NCBI RefSeq assembly: GCF_003515065.1
Contig: NZ_QXGH01000028.1
Location: forward strand, 59,502-123,501
Length of the DNA: 64,000 nt
DNA from: Nocardioides immobilis
Lineage (GTDB): Bacteria; Actinomycetota; Actinomycetes; Propionibacteriales; Nocardioidaceae
Reading direction: 5' to 3'
Shown: piece by piece, positions 1-6,758 of the stretch
Position numbering within the stretch: the first letter of the stretch is position 1
Layout: every line of letters begins with the position of its first letter
Made by a program: the position numbers and the translations under genes
Notes under the pieces: model-generated
What the model was told of the DNA's origin: nothing
The model's database searches: none
The model's input: the letters and a program-made list of their open reading frames with translations, nothing else

Positions 1-1242
1 CCCGTTGTCGTCCATGTGCTGGAACAACCGGCACAGGTACTTGCCCGCGATGTCGGACTTCAGCGTCCACGGTGCGTTCGTGTAGCCGAAGATCCAGGCC
101 AGGTTCGGGATGTCCTCGACGAGCACGCCCTTGTAGGTCATCTTCTGCTGCAGCTCGTGGGCCATGCCGTCGACAGAGAGCTGCATGCCCCCGAGCATCT
201 GCACCTGGAGTCCCGTGGCGGTCACGACGATGTCCGCCTCGAGCGTCTGGCCGGACCTGAGCAGGATGCCGGTCTCGGTGAACGTCTCGATGTGGTCGGT
301 CACGACCGAGGCGGCGCCGGACCGCAGCGCCTTGAAGAGGTCCGCGTCCGGGACCGCGCACAGGCGCTCGTCCCAGGGCATGTACGTCGGCGTGAAGTGG
401 CTCATGTCGACAGCGGGGCCGACCCTGCGCTTCACGTGGCCCAGGAGGAACGAGCGCATCGTCCTGGGGAACCGCCGACTGGCGACGTACATGCCACGCT
501 GGATGGCGATGTTGCGCCACCGGGCGAACGCATAGACCTGCCGGTCGGGCAGCACGCGGCGCAGGACCTTCGAGATGTCGTCCCTCGCCGGGATCGAGAA
601 CACGTACGACGGCGAGCGCTGCAGCATCGTGACGTGGCCCGCCTCCTCCGCCATCGACGGGATCAGGGTGACGGCAGTCGCACCGCTGCCGATGACGACC
701 ACCTTCTTGCCGGCGTAGTCCAGGTCCTCCGGCCAGTCCTGCGGGTGGACGATCTGACCGCCGAACTGCTCGGCGCCCGGGAAGTCGGGGAGGTAGCCGG
801 CGTCGTAGTCGTAGTAGCCGGTGCAGCTGATCAGGAAGCCACAGGTGTAGGTGACGGTCTCGCCTGTGGCCTCGCGCAGCGCGGTGAGGGTCCATCGACT
901 GTCCGCGCTGGACCAGTCGGCACTCACGATCTGCAGGCCGTAGTGGATCTTCTCGTCGATGCCGTACTCGGTCGCCGTGTCGGCGATGTACTGGCGGATC
1001 GACGCGCCGTCGCCGAGCACCTGCAGGTCCTGCCACGGCCGGAACTCGTAGCCGAAGGAGAACATGTCGGCGTCCGACCGGATGCCCGGGTACCTGAAGA
1101 GGTCCCAGGTGCCGCCGAGGCGCTCCCGGCGCTCCAGGATCGCGATGGACTTCCCCGGATGCTGGTGGGTCACCTGGCACGCGGTGCCGATGCCGGAGAG
1201 GCCGGCACCGATGATGAGGACGTCGAAGTGTGGGGTCGTCAT
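1..1242 (-). CDS. mymA: MymA-like flavin monooxygenase, 3' end outside window
   Basis: FAD- and NADPH-dependent monooxygenase of the Baeyer-Villiger group. It inserts or transfers one oxygen from O2 into a carbonyl or soft nucleophile. The first 414 codons are present and the C-terminus lies beyond base 1. Seen: FAD Rossmann motif GAGLSG at residues 12-17, the Baeyer-Villiger fingerprint FGGQIVHPQDWP at 160-171, and the second dinucleotide motif VIGSGATA near 182-190. The sequence closely resembles Mycobacterium tuberculosis MymA (Rv3083) as I remember it. It diverges from the VirS-like regulator over an 83-nt gap, as mymA and virS do in mycobacteria. The natural substrate is not known; in mycobacteria the operon is linked to acid stress and envelope lipids. 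EthA-type enzymes are the main alternative. Confidence 0.85.
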   Translation of the reverse strand, partial: MTTPHFDVLIIGAGLSGIGTACQVTHQHPGKSIAILERRERLGGTWDLFRYPGIRSDADMFSFGYEFRPWQDLQVLGDGASIRQYIADTATEYGIDEKIHYGLQIVSADWSSADSRWTLTALREATGETVTYTCGFLISCTGYYDYDAGYLPDFPGAEQFGGQIVHPQDWPEDLDYAGKKVVVIGSGATAVTLIPSMAEEAGHVTMLQRSPSYVFSIPARDDISKVLRRVLPDRQVYAFARWRNIAIQRGMYVASRRFPRTMRSFLLGHVKRRVGPAVDMSHFTPTYMPWDERLCAVPDADLFKALRSGAASVVTDHIETFTETGILLRSGQTLEADIVVTATGLQVQMLGGMQLSVDGMAHELQQKMTYKGVLVEDIPNLAWIFGYTNAPWTLKSDIAGKYLCRLFQHMDDNG

Positions 1243-1273
1243 GGAACGACAATGACCGGGCAGGGCTCCGCTA

Positions 1274-1302
1274 GTCTTGGCGTCGTGCGACACGTTTTTG
1301 GC
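1274..1302. promoter_or_regulatory. Candidate VirS operator, mymA/virS promoter
   Basis: A composite element GTCTTGGC-N5-GCGACA-N-GTTTTTGGC lies between the two divergent starts. The same three blocks at the same spacing recur inverted at 2352-2380. TGCGACA is also repeated 21 bp further on (1286-1292 and 1307-1313), a helical-phase spacing typical of AraC-family sites. That VirS binds here is inference. Confidence 0.6.
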
Positions 1303-1325
1303 TTCATGCGACATAGGGCCGTCGC

Positions 1326-2351
1326 ATGGCCAGCTTGATCCGCGCCACGAACCTGTGGGGCTACTCCGACCTGGTGCGGGAGCTGGGCGGCGACCCCGAG
1401 CAGCTGCTGTCGCGGTTCCAGCTGCCGGTGAGCATCGAGCAGCAGTCCGACGCCTTCATCGACTTCCGGTCGGGCGCGCGCCTCGTGGAGTCGACGGCTG
1501 TCGACCTCGACTGCCCTGACTTCGGGCTCAGGCTGTCCCGCTGGCAGGGCCTCGACATCCTGGGTCCGGTCGCGGTGATCGCCCGCAACGCCCAGACCGT
1601 CCGCGACGCGCTGACGGCGGTCGCCAGGTTCCTGTACGTCCACTCGCCCGCGCTCAAGCTCGAGGTCGCCGAGCCGAGCGGCGGTTCGGACATGACGTTC
1701 AACTACGAGATCACCGAACGCGGCCTGCCCGACCTCCGCCAGGCCTATGAGCTGAGCACGGCCAACTTCTCCCGCGTCGTCGGCCTGCTCGCAGGACCCG
1801 ACGCGCACCTGGCAGCCGTCTCGTTCATGCACCAGCAGCTCGGTCCGGACTCCGCCTACGAGGAGGTGCTCGGCTGCCCGGTGCTGTTCGGTCAGCCGAG
1901 GTGCGAGTTCCATCTCCCAGCCGGCCTGGCGGACAAGCCGATCGACAACGCCGACCAGGAGACGCGCAGGATCGGGACCAGGTACCTGGAGACCGAGTTC
2001 CTCCCCCACGACGCCACCTTCGCCGACCAGGTGGCGGCTCTGAGCCGACGCCTGCTGCCGGTCGGCCAGGCCACGACCGAGGCGATCGCCGACGAGCTGG
2101 CGATGCACCCGCGCAGTCTCCAGCGACGGCTGGCAGAGGAAGGGACCCGCTGCCAGGACATCGTCGACGACGAGCGCCGCAAGCAGGCCGTGCGCTACCT
2201 GTCCGAGCCGCGCCTCTACCTGGGTCAGATCACCGGCATGCTCGGGTTCGCCGAGCAGAGCAGCCTCAACCGCGCCTGCCAGCGCTGGTTCGGGATGACG
2301 CCGCGCGAGTACCGGGCGGGCCTCCCCCGCGCGCGCAGCGTGTCGGACTAG
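1326..2351 (+). CDS. virS: VirS-like AraC-family regulator
   Basis: DNA-binding transcription regulator of 341 residues. Residues about 20-210 form the arabinose-binding-like sensor domain seen in VirS/OruR-type proteins (CPDFGLRL, LGPVAVIARNA). The AraC double helix-turn-helix occupies about 249-330: first helix pair around TEAIADELAMHPRSLQRRL, second around ITGMLGFAEQSSLNRACQRW. Length and sequence match the mycobacterial VirS type closely. It is divergent from mymA and shares its operator region, so it probably controls mymA, itself, and the hydrolase-SDR pair downstream. The ATG at 1326 is used because the family's N-terminus (SLIRATNLWGY) starts right there. No strong ribosome binding site is visible. 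Confidence 0.88.
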   Translation: MASLIRATNLWGYSDLVRELGGDPEQLLSRFQLPVSIEQQSDAFIDFRSGARLVESTAVDLDCPDFGLRLSRWQGLDILGPVAVIARNAQTVRDALTAVARFLYVHSPALKLEVAEPSGGSDMTFNYEITERGLPDLRQAYELSTANFSRVVGLLAGPDAHLAAVSFMHQQLGPDSAYEEVLGCPVLFGQPRCEFHLPAGLADKPIDNADQETRRIGTRYLETEFLPHDATFADQVAALSRRLLPVGQATTEAIADELAMHPRSLQRRLAEEGTRCQDIVDDERRKQAVRYLSEPRLYLGQITGMLGFAEQSSLNRACQRWFGMTPREYRAGLPRARSVSD

Positions 2352-2380
2352 GCCAAAAACCTGTCGCCCCGGGCCAAGAC
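2352..2380. promoter_or_regulatory. Inverted copy of the VirS operator
   Basis: On the minus strand this reads GTCTTGGC-N5-GCGACA-N-GTTTTTGGC, identical in all three blocks and both spacings to 1274-1302. It sits between the virS stop and the hydrolase start, about 33 nt before the ATG at 2413. It suggests that VirS also controls the hydrolase-SDR operon. Confidence 0.6.
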
Positions 2381-2412
2381 GCCGCCGTCGGTGTGCAGCG
2401 ACGCTCTTCCCC

Positions 2413-3366
2413 ATGAGCACCCACCACGAGATCCACTTCCCCAGCAGCGGCTCGCGCTGCGCAGCGTGGCATCTCCCCGGACGCACTGACACCTTCGCCA
2501 CCGACGGTGGCCGACCGTGCGTCGTGATGGCCCACGGTTTCGGCGGCACCCGGGACACCGGCCTGCTGGCGTACGCCGAAGGCTTCGCAGCCGCCGGCCT
2601 CGACGTGGTGCTGTTCGACTACCGCGGGTTCGGCGCGTCGGACGGCACGCCCCGCCAGCGGGTCTCCTACCGTCATCAGCGGGCCGACTACCACGCAGCC
2701 ATCGCCGCTGCCCGTGCCCTTCCTGGCGTCGACCCGGGGCGAATCGTCCTGTGGGGCACGTCGTACTCAGGCGGTCACGTGGTCCCCGTCGCCGTTCGCG
2801 ACGGTCGGACCGCCGCGATCCTCGCGTTGACGCCAGCGATGGACGGCGGCGCGGCGCTCCTGGCGATCGCGCGGCGTCACCCGCTCATGCTCGTCCCCTT
2901 GGTGGCCCACGGCCTGCGTGACGCCGTCCGCGCGGTCCTGCGCCGCGCGCCCCACCACCTGCCGATCGTCGGCGCACCGGGGACGACCGCGATGATCACC
3001 GCGCCCGGTGCTGTCGAGGGCTGTCAGGCCATGGCGGGTCCGACCTGGCGCAACGAGGTGTGCGCACGCGCTGCCCTCGAGGTCGCCTTCAACCGGCCGA
3101 CCCGCGCGGCATCCCGGGTCCGGACGCCGATGCTTGTCCAGGTCGGCGAGAACGACGCGGTGGCGCCACCATCAGCGGCCCGGGCCGCAGCCCGCAAGGC
3201 GGGGCGGTACGCCGAGGTGCGCACCTACCCCGTCGACCACTTCGACGTCTACGACGGCGACTGGCAGCGGCAGATCCTCGCCGACCAGATCGACTTCCTC
3301 ACCCGACAACCGACCCTTGCGCAGCACGCAGACGCAGGGACCTCCCACCGAAAGCTGGCCCGATGA
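2413..3366 (+). CDS. Alpha/beta hydrolase
   Basis: Cytoplasmic alpha/beta-fold hydrolase of 317 residues, probably an esterase or thioesterase. Seen: oxyanion-side motif HGFGGTRDTG near residue 39, nucleophile elbow GTSYSGG at 115-121 with Ser117 the likely nucleophile, Asp248 in GENDAVAPP and His276 in VDHFDVY completing the triad. There is no signal peptide. The GxSYxG elbow is of the dienelactone hydrolase/X-Pro peptidase type rather than the classic lipase GxSxG. The stop overlaps the next SDR start by ATGA, so the two are translationally coupled. In M. tuberculosis the mymA operon also carries a hydrolase (LipR) and an SDR, so this may be a rearranged functional equivalent; the substrate is unknown. 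Confidence 0.8.
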   Translation: MSTHHEIHFPSSGSRCAAWHLPGRTDTFATDGGRPCVVMAHGFGGTRDTGLLAYAEGFAAAGLDVVLFDYRGFGASDGTPRQRVSYRHQRADYHAAIAAARALPGVDPGRIVLWGTSYSGGHVVPVAVRDGRTAAILALTPAMDGGAALLAIARRHPLMLVPLVAHGLRDAVRAVLRRAPHHLPIVGAPGTTAMITAPGAVEGCQAMAGPTWRNEVCARAALEVAFNRPTRAASRVRTPMLVQVGENDAVAPPSAARAAARKAGRYAEVRTYPVDHFDVYDGDWQRQILADQIDFLTRQPTLAQHADAGTSHRKLAR

Positions 3367-4226
3367 TGCACCGCTACTCAGTCAACGACAAGGTCGCTCT
3401 CGTGACCGGCGCCGCTCGCGGCATCGGCTTCGCGACCGCTCAGGACCTCTACGAACGCGGCGCGAGCGTCGTCCTCGTCGACCTCGACGCCGAGGCCACT
3501 GTTCTCGCGGCCAAGCAGCTCGGTGACCGCGCGATCGGCATCGGCGCCGACGTCACCGACCCGACGGCGATGGAGGAGGCGGTCGCCCGGACGGTGGAGA
3601 CCTTCGGCCGGCTCGACATCGTGATGGCGAACGCGGGCATCGCGCCCGAGCTCGCCACCGTGCGGGTGATGGAGCCCGCCCTCTTCGAGAAGGTCCTGGA
3701 CGTCAACGTCCTGGGCGTGTACCGCACCGTGCACGCCGCGCTCCCCCAGATCATCGAGAACCAGGGCCAGGTCGTCGTCGTTGCCTCGGTCTACGCCTTC
3801 GTGAACGGTGTCATGGTGGCGCCGTACGCGATGTCCAAGTCGGCGGTCGAGCAGCTCGGCCGGGCCCTGCGCGGCGAGCTCGCACTCCACGGCGCATCGG
3901 CGAGCGTGGCCTACTTCGGGTTCGTCGACACCGCCATGGTCCGGGAGGGGTTCGGGAGCTCCATCGCCCAGCGCTTCGAGGCGACGTTCCCCTCGTTCCT
4001 GCGCCGACGCCTCACCCCGGCGCAGGCCGGCAAGGCCGTCGTCGACGGCATCGAGTCCCGCGCCCCCAGGATCATCACGCCCCAGCGCTGGTCGGCGTAC
4101 TCCGTGCTGCGCGGCGTGATCAACCCGCTGCTCGATCGTCGCATCGAGCGCAACGCGAAGATCCAGCGGATCGTCAAGGATGCGGACGTGGCTGTGGCCG
4201 AGGTCCGACCGATCCGCCCGGCCTGA
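3363..4226 (+). CDS. SDR family oxidoreductase
   Basis: NAD(P)-dependent short-chain dehydrogenase/reductase of 287 residues. Cofactor motif TGAARGIG is at about residues 15-22, the NAG motif at about 88-90 (MANAG), and the catalytic YxxxK in PYAMSKSA at about 158. The C-terminal extension (RWSAYSVLRGVINPLLDRRIER) is typical of the lipid-acting SDRs found beside mymA-type genes. ATG at 3363 overlaps the hydrolase stop (ATGA), which fixes the start; longer upstream frames run inside the hydrolase gene. It is probably part of the VirS-controlled operon and oxidises or reduces an alcohol or ketone linked to the monooxygenase product (inference). Confidence 0.85.
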   Translation: MMHRYSVNDKVALVTGAARGIGFATAQDLYERGASVVLVDLDAEATVLAAKQLGDRAIGIGADVTDPTAMEEAVARTVETFGRLDIVMANAGIAPELATVRVMEPALFEKVLDVNVLGVYRTVHAALPQIIENQGQVVVVASVYAFVNGVMVAPYAMSKSAVEQLGRALRGELALHGASASVAYFGFVDTAMVREGFGSSIAQRFEATFPSFLRRRLTPAQAGKAVVDGIESRAPRIITPQRWSAYSVLRGVINPLLDRRIERNAKIQRIVKDADVAVAEVRPIRPA

Positions 4227-4231
4227 GCGGG

Positions 4232-4291
4232 TCAGAAGGGCTCGATCGAGCTGACGAGCCAGTCGCCGTCCTCGCGCTCGAGGCCGCTCAT
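4232..4291 (-). CDS. 19-residue ORF coupled to the VOC gene
   Basis: A very short reading frame (MSGLEREDGDWLVSSIEPF) starts in an ATGA overlap with the stop of the upstream VOC gene, so it would be translated by coupling. No family is recognised. It may be the remnant of a longer gene truncated when the neighbouring plus-strand operon was joined here, or it may be chance. Confidence 0.25.
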   Translation of the reverse strand: MSGLEREDGDWLVSSIEPF

Positions 4292-4806
4292 CCCGCGCGC
4301 CCCGTCCTGATCGCGGCGAAGAACGCCCGCATGTCGTCGGTCAGCTCCACGATCTCGACGTACGGCGCACCCCAGCGCGCGCCGTCGACGTACGCGAAGG
4401 ACATCAGGCCGCCTGCCATCACGCCCTGCTGGACGATCTCGAGACCGGCCGCGTGCGCGCGCTCGACGGCGGCGGCGAGGTCGTCGGTCTCGAAGCAGAG
4501 GTGGTGCAGCCCGCCGTGGGACCACGACCGCCCGGCGCCGGTCCGGTCGAGGAACTCGGTGTAGATCGACTCTCCCGAGACGGGCTGGATCAGCTCGAGC
4601 TGCAGGTCGCCGGCGTACGCCAGCGAGACGTGGGCGGTGAAGTCGGCCGGCGCTCCGCGGTAGGTCGCCTCCTCGGGCCCGAACCGGACGTCGGGCATCC
4701 GCGTCCACTTCCCCACGCCGAAGTGCTCGCTGTGGAAGCCCTCGGCGGCTTCGATGTCGTCGACCACCCAGCAGAGCTGGACGACCGGACCGGAGACGAT
4801 GGTCAT
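4288..4806 (-). CDS. VOC-family (glyoxalase-fold) protein
   Basis: Vicinal-oxygen-chelate protein of 172 residues with two beta-alpha-beta-beta-beta modules: about 9-80 (VVQLCWVVDDIEAA, then LQLELIQPV) and about 98-165 (GGLHHLCFETDDL, then PYVEIVEL). Candidate metal ligands are His in GGLHH, Glu in QLELIQP and Glu in VEIVE, as in methylmalonyl-CoA epimerase and glyoxalase I. The reaction cannot be told from sequence. Its ATG overlaps the stop of the broken SDR remnant upstream (ATGA), so it once formed the second gene of an operon that has lost its first gene. Whether it is still expressed is unclear because the original promoter is gone. Confidence 0.75.
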   Translation of the reverse strand: MTIVSGPVVQLCWVVDDIEAAEGFHSEHFGVGKWTRMPDVRFGPEEATYRGAPADFTAHVSLAYAGDLQLELIQPVSGESIYTEFLDRTGAGRSWSHGGLHHLCFETDDLAAAVERAHAAGLEIVQQGVMAGGLMSFAYVDGARWGAPYVEIVELTDDMRAFFAAIRTGRAG

Positions 4807-5005
4807 CGGGAGCCTTTCTTCGGTTCATCACGGCGGTCATCACTGACGGCATCAGCCGGTAGAGCCGCCAGATCATCCCGGTTGTAGCGGGGAAAGGTGA
4901 TGAACAACTGGTTGCGCTGGACGCCGGCCAGGATGTCACCGGCTGCGCGATCGGGGGTGACCTTGCGGAAGGGCAGCTTGTCGATGGTCCGCTGGTAGTC
5001 GTCGC
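4803..5005 (-). pseudogene. 3' remnant of an SDR gene, truncated and frameshifted
   Basis: The minus strand encodes the C-terminal part of an SDR (DYQRTIDKLPFRKVTPDRAA, then QLFITFPRYN). It then leaves the family frame: the expected tail (MIWRLYRLMPSVM) continues in the other frame, so one base has been gained or lost near 4880. The 5' part, including the cofactor and catalytic motifs, is absent, and the sequence stops matching at about 5005 where a plus-strand fragment begins. It ends in an ATGA overlap with the VOC gene. Confidence 0.65.
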
Positions 5006-5010
5006 CGGAC

Positions 5011-5175
5011 TTCCGCCAGGCCTACGACAAGTGGCAGGTGCACGACTTCTACGGAACGCTCTACTACGACTCCACGATCCAGGCACCGCCGAAGACGGTC
5101 CGGCCCGACGAGCCGGACAACCTCGGCTCCAAGCTGGCGATCTGGAGCGACGGGCCGGCAAGCCAACAAATCTAG
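5011..5175 (+). pseudogene. 3' remnant of an unidentified gene
   Basis: An open plus-strand frame of about 55 codons without a start runs to a TAG at 5173-5175. It has protein-like composition (DKWQVHDFYGTLYYDSTIQ, then KLAIWSDGP). I do not recognise the family. It faces the SDR remnant directly, so the point near 5006-5010 is probably a recombination junction that joined two gene ends. Confidence 0.4.
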
Positions 5176-5296
5176 GTCGGCGTGCTCAGGGCCGGCTCCC
5201 AGCGGGATCTGGATATCCCGGTCGTTTCCCGGATCGCGGCCGAAGCCCCACCGGGTGACTGTGGATGAACACACCACGAGTCGCCTGGAGGTCGAC

Positions 5297-5530
5297 ATGA
5301 GCACCCAGCAAGAGTCAGCGAAGTCCCCGGAGCTCATGACGGCCCTGTGCCGTGAGCTCGTGCGCCTCGCGCGGCACGAGGAGGAGCTCGCAGCCAACGA
5401 GGCAGCGCGCGTCCCCTACTGGCGCGTCTGCCCGCCGAGCGTCGACGGTCACCGGGCCGCCGCCGCGGCGCTTCGCGCCGACCTCGCCCGGCTGGAGTCC
5501 CAGGCCCGCGAGTGGGAACGCGCGAGCTGA
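5297..5530 (+). CDS. Small hypothetical protein, 77 aa
   Basis: A small protein with a good ribosome binding site (GGAGG seven bases before ATG 5297). It is rich in Ala, Glu and Arg. Residues about 9-35 and 50-75 look like two amphipathic helices (LCRELVRLARHEEELAANEA; RADLARLESQAREWERA), so a coiled-coil or helical hairpin is likely. No family is recognised. It stands alone between the rearrangement scar and the AraC-box promoter of the next operon, and reads in the same direction as that operon. An in-frame start 42 nt upstream (5255) is possible but lacks a ribosome binding site. Confidence 0.5.
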   Translation: MSTQQESAKSPELMTALCRELVRLARHEEELAANEAARVPYWRVCPPSVDGHRAAAAALRADLARLESQAREWERAS

Positions 5531-5550
5531 CCCGGCACCGCGCGTGAAAC

Positions 5551-5578
5551 GGATAGCCGCTGCGCTCGACGGATCGCA
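5551..5578. promoter_or_regulatory. Candidate AraC-type operator for the first catabolic operon
   Basis: GGATAGCC at 5551 and GGATCGCA at 5571 form a direct repeat with exactly 20-bp periodicity, about 80-105 nt before the ATG of the first operon gene. A closer version of the same repeat lies at 13999-14026 before the second operon. The 20-bp spacing, about two helical turns, fits an AraC-family dimer or tandem site. Confidence 0.55.
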
Positions 5579-5654
5579 CGCGACTCCGCTCTCAGCGACC
5601 GTTGTCGCCACCCACATTCTTCCGAGCGCAGGGTCGGGCCCTGGAGGAGCACCC

Positions 5655-6758
5655 ATGAGCGATCGCGTCACTGTGGCCCCGAGCTGGCTCCGGTCGGCCG
5701 TCACCTCGATCTTCACCGAGGCAGGCCTGTCCACGAAGGCGGCCGGGACCGTCGCCGGATCGCTCGTCGCCGCCGACATGCGAGGGATCACCTCGCACGG
5801 CGCGCTCCTGGTCCCGATGTACGTCGACCGGCTCCTCGCGGGGTCCGTCAGTCCTCGTGACGCGGCCGAGGTCGTCGTGGACGCGGGCGCCATGGCCGTG
5901 CTCGACGCTCACCACGCCTTCGGACAGCTCAGCGGCGACCAAGCCATGACGATCGCAGTGGCGAAGGCAGCGCAGCACGGGGTGGGCGCGGTTGTCGTCC
6001 GCCGGGCCTTCCACTTCGGCGGCGCCTTCCGCTACGTCGAGGCCGCAGCGGGGGCCGGGTGCATCGGCATCGCCGCGGCCAACACCCGCCCCCTGATGCC
6101 GGCACCCGGCGGCGCCGAGGCAGTGGTGGGCAACAACCCACTCGCCGTCGCCGTCCCGGTGGCCGGTCACGCCCCGGTCCTCCTCGACATGGCCCTGTCC
6201 GAGGCCGCTCTGGGCAAGATCCGGCTGGCCGCACAGGAAGGTCGAGCAATCCCGCCGACCTGGGCCACTGACGCGGCCGGCGCGCCCACGACCGACCCCA
6301 CCGAGGCCATCGCAGGTCTGCTCCTGCCCATGGCCGGCCACAAGGGCTACGGACTCGCGCTGGTGATCGACGTACTCACCGGCCTGCTCTCGGGCGGATC
6401 CTTCGGCAAGGGCGTCCAAGGCCTGTACGCCGACACCTCGGTCCCGAACGACTGCGCCCATTTCTTCCTCGCCATCGACGTGGCGAAGTTCGGCGATCGC
6501 GAGGCGTTCCTGAGCAGAGCCGCCGACCTCACCGCCGATGTCGTCTCGTCAGCGAAGGCACCCGGCGTCGACCGCCTCCTCCTCCCCGGCCAGCTGGAAG
6601 CAGAGCGCGCTGCGCTCGCGGAGGCCAACGGCATCGACGTCGACGCCAGTGTCCTCCTCGCGCTCAGGGACACCGCCGAGCGCCTCGGGCTGGTCCTGCC
6701 CCCGCTCGATTCCACCGCCGGCGACCTCGTGCCGGCTGCCCAGGCGAGCCCGTCATGA
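5655..6758 (+). CDS. Ldh_2-family NAD(P)-dependent dehydrogenase
   Basis: Malate/L-lactate dehydrogenase type 2 family, 367 residues. These cytoplasmic enzymes interconvert a 2-hydroxy acid (or a cyclic imino acid) and its 2-oxo form with NAD(P)H. Seen: N-terminal helical segment, the conserved RGITSHG motif near residue 40, GNNPLAVAVP near 158, and GHKGYGLALVIDVLTGLLSGG near 231. All are hallmarks of the family. ATG at 5655 follows GGAGGAGC at a normal distance. It is the first gene of an operon running to 12959 behind the AraC-type repeat; the following gene starts in an ATGA overlap. The substrate cannot be read from sequence. Confidence 0.82.
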   Translation: MSDRVTVAPSWLRSAVTSIFTEAGLSTKAAGTVAGSLVAADMRGITSHGALLVPMYVDRLLAGSVSPRDAAEVVVDAGAMAVLDAHHAFGQLSGDQAMTIAVAKAAQHGVGAVVVRRAFHFGGAFRYVEAAAGAGCIGIAAANTRPLMPAPGGAEAVVGNNPLAVAVPVAGHAPVLLDMALSEAALGKIRLAAQEGRAIPPTWATDAAGAPTTDPTEAIAGLLLPMAGHKGYGLALVIDVLTGLLSGGSFGKGVQGLYADTSVPNDCAHFFLAIDVAKFGDREAFLSRAADLTADVVSSAKAPGVDRLLLPGQLEAERAALAEANGIDVDASVLLALRDTAERLGLVLPPLDSTAGDLVPAAQASPS

